A stretch of DNA of 52,383 nucleotides from Deltaproteobacteria bacterium (GCA_011526585.1 WYBB01000071.1:1-52383); one strand, 5' to 3'; shown: positions 1 to 10,366, numbered from the stretch's first letter. Made by a program: numbers and translations. Notes: generated from the letters alone by a model not told the origin.

Positions 1-401
1 AGGTGCAGGACCACCGGCAGCTCGAAGCGCCTCGCCATGCGCAGCTGCTCGCGGAAGACGTCGATCTGCCGCGGCAGCGCGGCCTTCGTCGCCTCGCTCA
101 GCCGATCGAGCCCGAGCTCGCCGAGCGCCACCGGACGCTCGCGCACGATCATCTCCTCGAGCGCGACGTACGCCTCCTCGAGTCGCTCGCACCCGAGCTC
201 GGGCACGACCTGCGGGTGGATCCCGAAGACGGGATGCACACCGGCATGGCGCGCCGCGATCGCCTGCTGGCGCCGCCAGCCCGCCGGGTCGACGCCGGCC
301 ATGACGATCGCGCTCACCCCCGCCGCGCGCGCCTCGGCGACGACCTCGTCGACCGGCGCCCCGAGCCGCTCGCTGTCGAGGTGGCAGTGCGCGTCGATCA
401 T
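1..401 (-). CDS. TatD family metal-dependent hydrolase (partial, 3' end outside window)
   Basis: The first 133 codons of a TatD-type hydrolase, a metal-dependent nuclease of the amidohydrolase superfamily, probably cytoplasmic. The product opens with MIDAHCHLDSERL, the N-terminal HxH metal-binding motif of the family. It continues with a VMAGVDP segment and a GIHPQVV segment, matching the usual early strands, and a GELGLD segment with the conserved Glu. The C-terminal half, which carries the remaining metal ligands, lies beyond the window edge. The ATG overlaps the stop of the upstream rhomboid gene (TGATG), so the two are probably co-transcribed and translationally coupled. The exact substrate is unknown; TatD proteins include 3'-5' DNA exonucleases. 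Confidence 0.9.
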   Translation of the reverse strand, partial: MIDAHCHLDSERLGAPVDEVVAEARAAGVSAIVMAGVDPAGWRRQQAIAARHAGVHPVFGIHPQVVPELGCERLEEAYVALEEMIVRERPVALGELGLDRLSEATKAALPRQIDVFREQLRMARRFELPVVLH

Positions 402-1537
402 CAGCGCGGGCTCTCCTGGTGGGTTCGCCACCACTTGATCGCCAGGTCGAGCCCCTCACCGATGCGCACGAGCCCCTCGCGCTCGCCCGCCAGCGAGCCG
501 CCGCGCCGCCCGTCGGCCGCGCGCCGGAGCCCATCGCGCAGCGTGGCCATCGCGCGATCGAGCTCGGGCTCGACCGGCCCGACCTCGTTGATGCACTGGA
601 TCGCGCGCTCGGCGACCTCCGGCGCGATCGTCGACGCGCCCTGATCGAGCGCCATCGCCACGTCGCGCGCACAGCTCATCACCGCCCGCGCGCGCACGTC
701 GCGCGAGGATGGATCGAAGAGGCCGGGCGGCGCCTCCCAGCGCAACATCGCCACGACCGCGGCGAGCACCACCGCCGCCGCGATCGCCGCGCCCGCGAGC
801 CAGAGCTTGCGCGCGAAGGCGCGCCCCTGCCAGAGCGCCAGCGCCACCCCGAGCCCGGCACCGGTGAGGAGCCCTCCGAGGTGCGCCACGTTGTTCACCT
901 TCGACACGAAGAGTCCGAAGAGCGCGTTGAGCACGACGAGCTGGATCGCCTGCTGCGTGACCGGGTCGCGGAAGTGTCCGTCGGACAGCCGCCGCTTGAC
1001 GATGGTGGCGCCGAGCACCCCGGCCACCGCGCCCGACGCGCCGCCGCCGCCGATCCCCGCGAACTGCGACGCGACGAAGCCGACGACCCCGGCCGTGATG
1101 TACATGAAGAAGAAGGCCGTGCCGCCGATGTCCGCCTCGAGGTGGCGCCCGGTCACCCAGAGCACGAGCGTGTTCATCACCAGATGCAGGAGCCCCAGGT
1201 GTAGGAAGATCGGCATGACGATCCGCCACCACTCGCCGTACTCGGAGACCAGCGGCGGCACCTGCAGCCCGAGCCTCACCAGCGTCAGCCGATCGGGCAC
1301 CAGGATCTCGAGCCCGCCCTCGGCCGGCTCCTGCCCGCCGACCGCGATGATGAGCAGGTAGACCAGCAGGTTCGCCACGACGAGCCCGATCGTCACCGCG
1401 TGGCCGCCGCGCCCCGCGCGCCCGAGGCGCCCGACCCGCGCCGCGACCGAGCCGGTGTCCTTGCCGCAGTACGGGCAGACGCGATCCAATCCGACGAGCT
1501 TGCCGCAGCTCGGACACATCTTCGGGCGCTGACTCAA
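401..1537 (-). CDS. Rhomboid family intramembrane serine protease with N-terminal zinc ribbon
   Basis: 378-residue membrane protease. Residues 8-24 form a CPxCG...CPYCG zinc ribbon. A membrane core of about six helices follows (roughly 47-265). Rhomboid hallmarks are present: HxxxN (H118-N122), the catalytic GASG serine (S168) in a glycine-rich run, and the catalytic histidine H219 in an AHLGG motif. A last hydrophobic helix at about 246-264 leads into a soluble tail of about 110 residues with no recognised domain. The start is TTG at 1537, chosen because a GGAGGT Shine-Dalgarno sits about 7 nt upstream; an ATG six codons later is the alternative. Its stop overlaps the tatD start. The substrate is unknown; the zinc ribbon could recruit it (inference). 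Confidence 0.9.
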   Translation of the reverse strand: MSQRPKMCPSCGKLVGLDRVCPYCGKDTGSVAARVGRLGRAGRGGHAVTIGLVVANLLVYLLIIAVGGQEPAEGGLEILVPDRLTLVRLGLQVPPLVSEYGEWWRIVMPIFLHLGLLHLVMNTLVLWVTGRHLEADIGGTAFFFMYITAGVVGFVASQFAGIGGGGASGAVAGVLGATIVKRRLSDGHFRDPVTQQAIQLVVLNALFGLFVSKVNNVAHLGGLLTGAGLGVALALWQGRAFARKLWLAGAAIAAAVVLAAVVAMLRWEAPPGLFDPSSRDVRARAVMSCARDVAMALDQGASTIAPEVAERAIQCINEVGPVEPELDRAMATLRDGLRRAADGRRGGSLAGEREGLVRIGEGLDLAIKWWRTHQESPR

Positions 1538-1635
1538 CGAGACCTCCAGCCAGGGCGATCCACCCCTGCGCGAAGCATCAAGCGGTATCCACCCTGGCGC
1601 CGATCTTCAAGCGCAGGAAGGAGACGGCCGACGGC

Positions 1636-3501
1636 TCACGCGACCCACGGCCTCCGGATCGCCGCCTCGCGCGCCGCGCCGAGGAGCTTCGTCGCCAGCG
1701 GCTCGACCGCGCTCCACGCGTCCTGTCGCGCGAGGCTCGCCTCGACCAGACGCCCGAGCTCGGTCAGCTCCGGGTGCCCCAGCGCGCTGCCCGAGCCGGC
1801 GAGCCGGTGCGCGACGTCCTTGAGACGCACGCGATCCTCGAGGCGCAGCGCGTCCTCGATCGCGTAGACCCGCTCGGCCAGGACCCCATAGAACTTCTGC
1901 AGGAGCTCGATCGGCACGTCGGGCGGCGGCCCCTGCCCCGGCCGCGTCTGTGGCGCGGTCTTCGAGCTCGACTTCGCTCCGCCTCCGGCCTCCACCCGCG
2001 GTGGCACCGCCGCGGCCGCGATCGGTCTCTCGCCGGCCCCCGTCGTCATCACCCCGGGCGTCGGGCGCGTCGCCGGCCTGGGCACACGCCTCACGCTCGC
2101 CGGCGCGCCCGACCCGGTCCGCGGCGTCGCCTGCGGTTCGACCGCCTTGCCGGCGCGCTGCATCAGCGCCGCGACGCGCGCGACCAGGCGATGCCCGACG
2201 ATCGGCTTGACGAAGAAGTCGTCGACCCCGGCGATGATCGCGTCCATGCGCGTCTCGAGCAGCGCGTCCGCCGTCAGCGCGACGATCGGCCGCCGGTCGC
2301 CGCGCTCGCGCATCGCGCGCACCAGCTCGAGGCCTTCGCCGTCGGGCAGTCGGAGATCGGTCAGCACCAGCGCGATCTCACCCGCGCTCGGCCCGCGCAT
2401 CACGCCGATCGCCGCCGCCAGCGTGGCCGCCTCGATCACGCGCGCCCCCGCCTGGCCGAGGAAGTGCGCCACGATGCGCCGGTTGTCCTCGGTGTCGTCG
2501 ACCAGCAGGATGACCCGCCCGTCCAGCCGCGTCGTATCGGCCTCCTCGGGGCGCATGACCCCGCTGCGCGTCACCAGCCGCGGCGGGGTCGTCGCCTGGC
2601 CGAGTTCGGGATCGACGGGCAGGGTCAGCGTGAAGGTGCTGCCGGCGCCCACCTCCGAGCGCACCGCGATGTCGCCGCCCAACATCTGCGCGAGCCGCCG
2701 CGCGATGTCGAGCCCGAGCCCCACCCCGCCGCGCCCCGAGCGCGCCTGCCGGCCCTGCTCGAACGGCAGGAAGAGGCGCGCGAGGTCACCCTCCGCGATC
2801 CCGACGCCGGTGTCGATCACGTCCATCACCAGCTCGCGCCGCCCCGCGCCGCCGGCCTCGTCGAGGCGCGCGCGCAGCGCCACCTGCCCACGCTCGGTGT
2901 ACTTGATCGCGTTGCCGACGAGGTTGACCAGGATCTGCCTCGCCCGCAGCGGGTCGGTGCGGATCCTCGCCGGCAGCTCGGTCTCGCAGGTCACGAGCAG
3001 GTCGAGCCCCCGCTCGACCGCGCGCGGCTCCATCAGGACCCCGACCTCCTCGAGCAGCGTCGTCGGCTCGCACGGCACGAGGTGCAGATCCAGCCTCCCG
3101 ACCTCGATCTTGGCGAGGTCGAGCACGTCGTCGAGCAGCGCCAGCAGGTGCTCCGCCGAGCGCTGCAGCCGCCGCGACCAGTCGCGCGTCTCGCCGCTGC
3201 CCTGCTCGGTCGCCGCGATGAGGTTGGCGTAGCCCATCACCGCCGCCAGCGGCGTGCGGATCTCGTGGCTCATATTGGCGAGGAACGCCGTCTTGGCCGC
3301 GCCCGCCCGCTCGGCCTGAGCCCGGGCCTCGGCCAGCTCACGCTCGCGCGCTTGCGCGACCCGGGCGAGCTCTGCGTGGAGCTCGCGCACCTCGGCCTCG
3401 AGCACAGCGACCCGATCGAGCTCCGCGGCGATGGCGCCGACGGGGCCCGCGTGCTCCTCGCCACGGTCCCCCGACCGTTGCTCTTCGCGTTCAGTTCCCA
3501 T
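1636..3501 (-). CDS. Hybrid sensor histidine kinase (coiled coil, HisKA, HATPase, receiver, HPt)
   Basis: About 621 residues with no transmembrane segment, so probably cytoplasmic. A coiled coil (about 25-70) leads into a HisKA domain with the H-box FLANMSHEIRTP (phospho-His H79). An HATPase_c domain follows, with an N-box near NLVGNAIKYTERG and G-boxes DTGVGI and GVGLGLDIARRL. Next comes a receiver domain (VDDTEDN acidic pocket, TDLRLPDG aspartate, KP lysine). After a Pro/Thr-rich linker there is a C-terminal HPt domain with the phospho-His in AHRLAGSGSALG. This is a complete internal phosphorelay. No sensory domain other than the coiled coil is visible, so an unknown partner probably supplies the signal. 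The start at 3501 is chosen at the coiled coil; the frame is open further upstream and no strong RBS decides it. It is divergent from the NtrC-type regulator, which may be its output (inference). Confidence 0.88.
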   Translation of the reverse strand: MGTEREEQRSGDRGEEHAGPVGAIAAELDRVAVLEAEVRELHAELARVAQARERELAEARAQAERAGAAKTAFLANMSHEIRTPLAAVMGYANLIAATEQGSGETRDWSRRLQRSAEHLLALLDDVLDLAKIEVGRLDLHLVPCEPTTLLEEVGVLMEPRAVERGLDLLVTCETELPARIRTDPLRARQILVNLVGNAIKYTERGQVALRARLDEAGGAGRRELVMDVIDTGVGIAEGDLARLFLPFEQGRQARSGRGGVGLGLDIARRLAQMLGGDIAVRSEVGAGSTFTLTLPVDPELGQATTPPRLVTRSGVMRPEEADTTRLDGRVILLVDDTEDNRRIVAHFLGQAGARVIEAATLAAAIGVMRGPSAGEIALVLTDLRLPDGEGLELVRAMRERGDRRPIVALTADALLETRMDAIIAGVDDFFVKPIVGHRLVARVAALMQRAGKAVEPQATPRTGSGAPASVRRVPRPATRPTPGVMTTGAGERPIAAAAVPPRVEAGGGAKSSSKTAPQTRPGQGPPPDVPIELLQKFYGVLAERVYAIEDALRLEDRVRLKDVAHRLAGSGSALGHPELTELGRLVEASLARQDAWSAVEPLATKLLGAAREAAIRRPWVA

Positions 3502-3557
3502 GCGCGCGGGCCCATCCCACGCCCGCTCGCCGAGCGTAACCCGCGGCACGCGACGGG

Positions 3558-3576
3558 GGAAGGATGGGCTCCTTCC
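3558..3576. repeat. Perfect inverted repeat, 7-bp arms
   Basis: GGAAGGA, a 5-nt loop, then TCCTTCC. It lies about 57 nt upstream of the kinase start and would fall in its mRNA leader. Confidence 0.6.
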
Positions 3577-3595
3577 GCCCGGCGGATTCCCCACA

Positions 3596-3624
3596 CTCCC
3601 CGGCGGACCCGCCACGCCGGGGAG
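3596..3624. repeat. Perfect inverted repeat, 10-bp GC-rich arms
   Basis: CTCCCCGGCG, a 9-nt loop, then CGCCGGGGAG. It would form a very stable hairpin in the kinase leader or act as a two-fold protein-binding site. No T-run follows on either strand, so it is not a classic intrinsic terminator. Confidence 0.65.
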
Positions 3625-3826
3625 GGGGGAGGCGAGCTCGGATCGCCGCAGAAAACCGGATCGAGGAGATGACCCGTCGTCCTGTAACCGGGGGGCCGCG
3701 ACGACCCGAGCGCTGACGTTCGGACCCCAAAGCGAGAGTCGTGCCAGCCGCGCGAAGCTGCTCCACGGCGTGCCGGAGCAATGCGCCCGTGCCAATCCGA
3801 AACACCTGTGCCAAGATGGGTGTGCC

Positions 3827-5290
<1,464 letters not shown>

Positions 5291-5306
5291 TCGAGGGAGA
5301 AAGGAA

Positions 5307-5330
5307 GGAGGACGGAGGACGGAGGACGGA
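5307..5330. repeat. Short tandem repeat, GGAGGAC x3
   Basis: Three perfect copies of GGAGGAC plus a partial fourth lie just after the regulator gene, in the convergent gap before the zinc-ribbon gene. This is a purine-biased microsatellite and no function is implied. Confidence 0.75.
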
Positions 5331-5417
5331 GAAAAAGGTTCGGCGAGCGATCGCAGCCAGAGGTTCAGGGGGGCCCGGTCTGGATCGCTCGCCGATGGGT
5401 CGGCGCGCCGCACATGC

Positions 5418-5834
5418 TCAACGTGTGCGCTCGCCGTTTGCGCGAAGCTTCAATCGACTCCGCCTGGTAGGGCTCACCACCGCGTGGGCGGCGCGCCCGG
5501 TCTCGTCATCCGCGGGCGCGGCCTCGGCCGCGTGTCCGCTCTGGGGTCGGGGCTGGCACGCCGTCTCGACGAAGGCGCGCGCCTCGTGGCTCTTGAGGCG
5601 CGTGTAGACCGGGCTCAGCCAGTCCACCGCGCGCGGCGTGCGCTTGCCGGCCTCCTGCGCGGCCGCTGCGCCGTAATCGGCGGTCGGCGCGGGCTTTCGC
5701 GCCTCGGCGCGCGGCGGTGCCAGCGGTGCCGACGCGACCGCGTCGATCGCCACCAGCGCCGTGCCGTCGGACGGACAGAAGTTGTAGCTCTTGGCCCAAA
5801 CCCCGCCACACATCGCGCACAGCCGCTCGATCAT
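5418..5834 (-). CDS. Small zinc-ribbon protein of unknown function
   Basis: About 138 residues. The N-terminus carries a single zinc-ribbon-like element, RLCAMCGGVWAKSYNFCPSDG, with only three cysteines visible (CxxC...C), so metal binding may be incomplete. Comparable short ribbons ending CPxDGTxL are common in myxobacterial signalling proteins. The rest is Ala/Pro/Arg-rich and probably disordered. The start ATG at 5834 is chosen because a GGAG lies about 8 nt upstream; the open frame extends 21 codons further without support. It is convergent with the NtrC regulator and lies downstream of the lamin-tail gene on the same strand. Confidence 0.6.
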   Translation of the reverse strand: MIERLCAMCGGVWAKSYNFCPSDGTALVAIDAVASAPLAPPRAEARKPAPTADYGAAAAQEAGKRTPRAVDWLSPVYTRLKSHEARAFVETACQPRPQSGHAAEAAPADDETGRAAHAVVSPTRRSRLKLRANGERTR

Positions 5835-5963
5835 CGACGCTCTCCGACCGTGAGGGACCAGAGCCGCCCGCCCCATGCGCGCGACCGTCATCCCCACCGA
5901 GCGTCTTTGCAGATCTCAGGCCAACTTGACCAACCGGTTAAAACCCGGCCGTGCCCGTCCCGC

Positions 5964-7925
5964 TCAGGGGGCGAGACACGCCGGCAACGGCGCCCCGTTG
6001 ATGCACGCGCCCGGCGACGCCACCGCGCCGCCGCCGACGTCCTTGTGGTTGGCGAACGCTCCGGTCAGGTCCGGCGAGCGCGTCGTCGACTGATCGGCGG
6101 GCACCGGCTGGAAGAGCTGGTCGATGAGCCCCTCGCCGCCGACCCCGGTCACGCGCACCGTGTCGCCGTCGTTGTTGAGGTTGAGCGCGTGCGTCGCGTC
6201 ATCCACGACGATCAGCCCGCCCGCCGTCGCGACCTTGGCCCCCTTGCCGAAGACGACCAGCGCCTCGCCCGGCTGCAGGCAGACCGCGCCGACGGTGTAG
6301 CGCGTCGCGCTCTGCGCGTCGCCGATCTGGAGGCCCTGCAGGTTCAGCGCGCCCCCGCTGGCGTTGATCAGCTCGATGAACTCGTCCTGGGTCGTGCTCG
6401 CCGTGCCGTCGCCGTTGGCGTCGTAGTCGCTTGGCGGGTCGAAGAGCACCTCGTTCAACACGAGCTCCCCCGCGGCCGGCGCCGGCCCGCAGCTCGGCCC
6501 GACGTCCTCGGGGCCGTCGGTGTCGTGGATCTCCACCTCGCTCGTGTCGACGACCTCGGCGACCTCCTCGATCGTCTCGCCGCCCTCGACGTCGGCCTCG
6601 ACCACCTCGACGACCTCGACCTCGGTCTCGGTCTCGGGGGCGGCCGCGCACTCGGGGAAGGCGTTGCCGTTCTGGCAGGTGCCCGGGCTCATCTTGCGGC
6701 CGCCCGCGTTGGGCGCCTGGCCGTGGCGCACGAAAGGCGCCGTCGGATCGAGATCGACCTGGCGCACGATCGCCTGGTCGCCGTCGGCCTCGCCGCCGTA
6801 GTCGACGCGCGCCAGCTCGGCGCCGCCGCCGTCGCGCAGGATCACCGAGTCGCCGCCGTTATTGAGCGAGAGGCCGCCGCCCGAGAGCGTGATCACCCCG
6901 GGGAAGCTGCCCGTGCCCTTGTAGTCGCCGAAGAGCACGAGCGCCTGGTCGGGCTCGAGGCAGAAGGTCGGCAACGCGTAGGTCTTCGTACCGCCGTCGT
7001 GGAAGGTCACGCCCGAAAAGAGCAGCGTCGCCCCGGCCACGTTGACGATCTCGACGAACTCGTCGCCGGTCGAGTCGACCACACCGTCCCCGTTCGCGTC
7101 GTTGCCGTTGGCGCCCGAGCCGGGATCGGCCATGATCTCGTTCACGACCAGATCGCCCGCGATCGGCGCCTGCGTGCAGTCGACGACGACCTCGCCGCCG
7201 CCGTCGCCCACCTCGGCGTCGGGCTCTACGACGCCGCCCTCGCAGTCGGGGAAGGCGTTGCCGTTGGCGCAGGTCCCGGCCGAGTAGGGCGCGCCCCAGA
7301 CGTCTTCGTGCAACACCCAGTCCGACGTGGGGTCGAGCTGCCGCGCCAGGGTCAAGGACGAGTCGCGCCCGCCCTCGCTCCCGTAGGTGTGGTTCTGCAC
7401 GACGGTGCCGTCGATCACCAGCGAGACCGAGCCCGAGGTGTTGGTCAGGCTCGGCAGCCCGCCCGAGCCGAAGACGACCCGCGCCGAGTTCGGCCCGAGG
7501 CACAGGTGCCCGGCCGCGATACGCTTGCCGTTGACGTCGATCTCGACGTTGCTCAGCGCCACCTCGCGCGTGCCGACGTTGACGATCTCGACGAACTCGT
7601 CCTCGGTCGCCGACGGGATCCCGTTGCCGTCGATGTCCGCGCCGGCCGGTGGGTCGGCGAGGATCTCGTTGAGCACGAGCTCGCCGTTGACCGCGGGCTC
7701 GCAGTTGAGCGGCACGTCCGAGAGCACCTCACCGTCGGCGACCCCGTCGCCCATGTTCGGATCGAGCGCGCACAGGCCGAGCCGGCAGATGCGCCCGCTC
7801 GGGCAGTCGGCGTTGGTCGTGCAGTCCTTGTCGTCACCGCACGCCGCGATCCCCGCGCTCGACGCGGCGATGAGCGAAATGAAGGCGGCGTGGTGCAGAA
7901 GACGGGTCGGACGCGATCGGCGCAT
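5964..7925 (-). CDS. Lipoprotein with three lamin-tail (LTD) domains
   Basis: About 653 residues, exported. The signal peptide ends in a lipobox with the predicted lipidated cysteine at C29 (AGIAACGDDKD). A short Cys-rich stretch follows (about 35-52, CPSGRICRLGLC). Three lamin-tail domains begin near residues 80, 255 and 505; each has a strand like ELVLNEILADP, a calcium-loop-like run of Asp/Asn/Gly and a DEFVEIVN motif. The first two end with a CxNGNAFPxC segment, and the protein ends with a related INGAPLPAC. An acidic Glu/Val/Thr linker (about 440-490) separates domains two and three. LTD repeats are Ig-like folds found in bacterial surface proteins; the ligand is unknown. The start at 7925 has a GGAG about 7 nt upstream; an ATG ten codons earlier is possible. 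Confidence 0.85.
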   Translation of the reverse strand: MRRSRPTRLLHHAAFISLIAASSAGIAACGDDKDCTTNADCPSGRICRLGLCALDPNMGDGVADGEVLSDVPLNCEPAVNGELVLNEILADPPAGADIDGNGIPSATEDEFVEIVNVGTREVALSNVEIDVNGKRIAAGHLCLGPNSARVVFGSGGLPSLTNTSGSVSLVIDGTVVQNHTYGSEGGRDSSLTLARQLDPTSDWVLHEDVWGAPYSAGTCANGNAFPDCEGGVVEPDAEVGDGGGEVVVDCTQAPIAGDLVVNEIMADPGSGANGNDANGDGVVDSTGDEFVEIVNVAGATLLFSGVTFHDGGTKTYALPTFCLEPDQALVLFGDYKGTGSFPGVITLSGGGLSLNNGGDSVILRDGGGAELARVDYGGEADGDQAIVRQVDLDPTAPFVRHGQAPNAGGRKMSPGTCQNGNAFPECAAAPETETEVEVVEVVEADVEGGETIEEVAEVVDTSEVEIHDTDGPEDVGPSCGPAPAAGELVLNEVLFDPPSDYDANGDGTASTTQDEFIELINASGGALNLQGLQIGDAQSATRYTVGAVCLQPGEALVVFGKGAKVATAGGLIVVDDATHALNLNNDGDTVRVTGVGGEGLIDQLFQPVPADQSTTRSPDLTGAFANHKDVGGGAVASPGACINGAPLPACLAP

Positions 7926-8039
7926 CGAGGGCTCCAGGAAGCGGCGGGCCCTCAACCTACAAGCGTCGGCACCGCGGGGTCAACGTCGCATAATCCGCCG
8001 CAACCCACCGCCACGGCCCGCTGCAGAGGCCGCGAGCGC

Positions 8040-9767
8040 CTACCCTCCGTGGGCGATCGCGCGCTCCGTCCCCCAGTGCTCGACCTCGGCCAGCCCGAGG
8101 CCCGCGCCGAGGCCGATCGCGCGATCCCACAGATCGATCGCGCCCCAGCGATCGCCGGCCCGCAAGGACCACGCCGCGGCCTTCGCCAGCGTGCGCGCGC
8201 CGTCGGCCGGGCGCCCCTCGGAGAGCAGCTTGTCCGCCTCCATCTCCGCGATCTCACGAGCGTAACCGTCGAGCCCGCGCTTGGCCAGCGCCTCGGCGGT
8301 CTCCAGCGCCTCGCCCGGCCCGAGCGCCTCGGTCCCGACCTGGCGCAGGCTCTCCATGAGCTCGGACGCGACAGGTACCGGGTCCATGCCGGGCACCGCC
8401 AGCGTCACGGACAGCGCCGCCCGCAGCGCGGCGATCTCGCCGAAGCGCTCGCCGAGGCGGCCGCGCGTGCGCGCCAGGACGAGCAGCCGCTCGAGCGCCA
8501 GCCGTCCCTGCGCAAGCTTCATCGCGATCTTCACGCCGAGCTCGGTGCAGCGCCCGAGCCCTTCGAGATCACCCGCATTCTGGACCACGTTCAGCGCCTT
8601 GGCGATCACGTCGTCCGCGCGCACCCACTCGCCCAGGCGCATGTAGCACCGCGCGAGCGCGTAGCCGATCGGCGCGAGCCTCAGCTCGTCGCCCGCGCCC
8701 TGCGCCAGGGCCCACGCGCGCTCGTAGTGCACGCGCGCGTCCTCGGCCCCGGTGAGATCCTCGACGCGGCGCGCCGTCGCCACGTGCAGGCGCGCCCGCC
8801 GCAGCGTCGCGCCCGCGGCCTCGTACCACGCGTGCGCCTGCCGGAGCGGCTCCGTCGCCTCGGCGACCTTGCCGAGCTCGAGGTTGACGAGCCCGAACAA
8901 GGCCATGCCGCGCCCGCGCGTCTCGGCCGAGTCGTGGCTCTCGACCAGGTCCTCGACCGCCTCGTAGGCGGTCACCGCCTGCAGGACCTGCCCGCTCTCG
9001 AGCAGCGCCTCCGCCAGCGCCACGGTGGCGCGCACCTCGTCGGACGAGCGCCCCTCGGCCACGCCTTCCGCCAGGCGCGCGCGCTCGTGCTGCCTCACCG
9101 CCTCGCGCAGGGACGCGATCGCCTCCTCGTGCAGTCCCAGGTCGAGCGCCACCTCGCCGCTGAGCTCGAGGGCCTCACCCAAGAGGTTGTGCGCCCGTCG
9201 CGCCTCGCCCTCGCCGCTGTCGGCCGCGAGCTGCGCCACCGCCTCGCGCACCGCCAGGACCGCCTCGCGCGCGTGCTGGCGCGCCTCGCCGCCGCCGCGC
9301 AGGTGGAAGGTCACACGCGCCAGCGCCATGCGCGCCAGCGCCTCGTCCTGGAGCGCCCCCTCGCGCCGCAGCACCTCGGCCGCCCGCTCGTACCAGCTCG
9401 TCGCCTCGCTCAAGTTGGAGAGCCCCTCCCCGAGCGCGCCCAGGCGCCAGTAGAGCCCGGCGGCCTGCGCGCGCGCCGCCGCGCTCTTGTCGACCAGCGC
9501 CAGCGCGCGATCCCACGCCAGGCGCACGCGATCCCAACGCTCCATGAGCGCCAGCGCGTCGCCGACCTCGATCCACAGCGCCATCCGCGCCGCGTCATCG
9601 GCGGCGCGCTCGAGCGCGATCAGGTAGTGCGGCGCGCGCATGCCCAGCGTCGAGACGATCGCCGCGTCGTTGAGGACCGCCGGCGTGGTGATCGGCGGCC
9701 CGACGCGGCCCGGCCTGATCGGCCGGCGCGGGCGCAGCTCCTCGGGCGGTCGCGAGGACCCGCTCAT
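8040..9767 (-). CDS. TPR-repeat protein in an operon with clpP
   Basis: 575 residues, almost wholly helical, without signal peptide or membrane helix. Repeated helix pairs of the tetratricopeptide type run from about 50 to the end, for example segments around WIEVGDALALMERWDRVRLA, YWRLGALGEGLSNLSEATSW and YALARCYMRLGEWVRADDV. TPR scaffolds bind peptides or partner proteins. The start lies only 5 nt after the clpP stop, so the two are surely co-transcribed. A role as adaptor or regulator linked to Clp proteolysis is possible, but it rests only on position. No enzyme domain is visible. Confidence 0.82.
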   Translation of the reverse strand: MSGSSRPPEELRPRRPIRPGRVGPPITTPAVLNDAAIVSTLGMRAPHYLIALERAADDAARMALWIEVGDALALMERWDRVRLAWDRALALVDKSAAARAQAAGLYWRLGALGEGLSNLSEATSWYERAAEVLRREGALQDEALARMALARVTFHLRGGGEARQHAREAVLAVREAVAQLAADSGEGEARRAHNLLGEALELSGEVALDLGLHEEAIASLREAVRQHERARLAEGVAEGRSSDEVRATVALAEALLESGQVLQAVTAYEAVEDLVESHDSAETRGRGMALFGLVNLELGKVAEATEPLRQAHAWYEAAGATLRRARLHVATARRVEDLTGAEDARVHYERAWALAQGAGDELRLAPIGYALARCYMRLGEWVRADDVIAKALNVVQNAGDLEGLGRCTELGVKIAMKLAQGRLALERLLVLARTRGRLGERFGEIAALRAALSVTLAVPGMDPVPVASELMESLRQVGTEALGPGEALETAEALAKRGLDGYAREIAEMEADKLLSEGRPADGARTLAKAAAWSLRAGDRWGAIDLWDRAIGLGAGLGLAEVEHWGTERAIAHGG

Positions 9768-9772
9768 CGAGG

Positions 9773-10366
9773 TCAGACTTCGTCGCGGTTCTGGATGATG
9801 CGCGCGATGAGGCCGTACTCGAGGGCCTCCTCGGCGTTCATCCAGAAGTCGCGCTCGGTGTGGCGCGAGACGATCTCGATCGGCTGTCCGGTCTCGCGCG
9901 CGAGCATCTCGTTGATCAGCTCGCGCGTCTTGAGGATCTGGCGCGCGGTGATCTCGAGGTCGCTGGCGACGCCGAAGACGCTGCCCGGGATGAGCGGCTG
10001 ATGGATCAGGAACTCGGTGTTGGGCAGGCTCAGGCGGTTCTCCTTCTTGGCGCCGAGCAGCGTGATGGTGGCGATCGATGCCGTGATGCCGAGGCAGACG
10101 ATCTTGATCTCCGGCTTGACGAAGCGCATGGCATCATAGATGGCGAAGCCATCGGTGACCGAGCCGCCGGGGCTGTTCTGAAGGATGGTGATCGGGCGCT
10201 CGGCGTCGTCGCTCTCGAGGAAGAGCAGTTGCGAGATCACCCGGCGCGCGAGCGCGGTGTTGACCGCGCCGAACATCTCGATGGTGCGCGTCTTCTTCAG
10301 CGCCTCCAGGGCAGCGCCGCGCGGCGTGTTCTTGTCGTCGTCGTCGTTGGCGTTCACGAAACTCAT
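9773..10366 (-). CDS. clpP: ATP-dependent Clp protease proteolytic subunit
   Basis: 197-residue serine peptidase subunit that forms the degradation chamber for Clp ATPases in the cytoplasm. The catalytic triad is intact: S97 (in GITASIAT), H122 (in FLIHQPL) and D173 (in HTERDFW). NSPGGSVTDGFAIYD provides the oxyanion-side loop. The segment around the serine reads GITASIAT instead of the common GQAASMGA, so this is a divergent ClpP clade. A short acidic N-terminal tail (NANDDDDK) precedes the fold. The ATG at 10366 has an AGGGAG about 8 nt upstream. A good promoter lies in the divergent region shared with rpsA. A TPR gene follows 5 nt downstream. No Clp ATPase gene is in the window. Confidence 0.93.
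   Translation of the reverse strand: MSFVNANDDDDKNTPRGAALEALKKTRTIEMFGAVNTALARRVISQLLFLESDDAERPITILQNSPGGSVTDGFAIYDAMRFVKPEIKIVCLGITASIATITLLGAKKENRLSLPNTEFLIHQPLIPGSVFGVASDLEITARQILKTRELINEMLARETGQPIEIVSRHTERDFWMNAEEALEYGLIARIIQNRDEV

Larger units (their letters stand above)
3502..3826. other. Divergent intergenic region between kinase and NtrC-type regulator
   Basis: A 325-nt gap between two divergent signalling genes. It contains two perfect inverted repeats on the kinase side (listed separately). No convincing sigma-54 site (GG-N10-GC type), sigma-70 promoter or small gene was found by eye. Confidence 0.5.
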
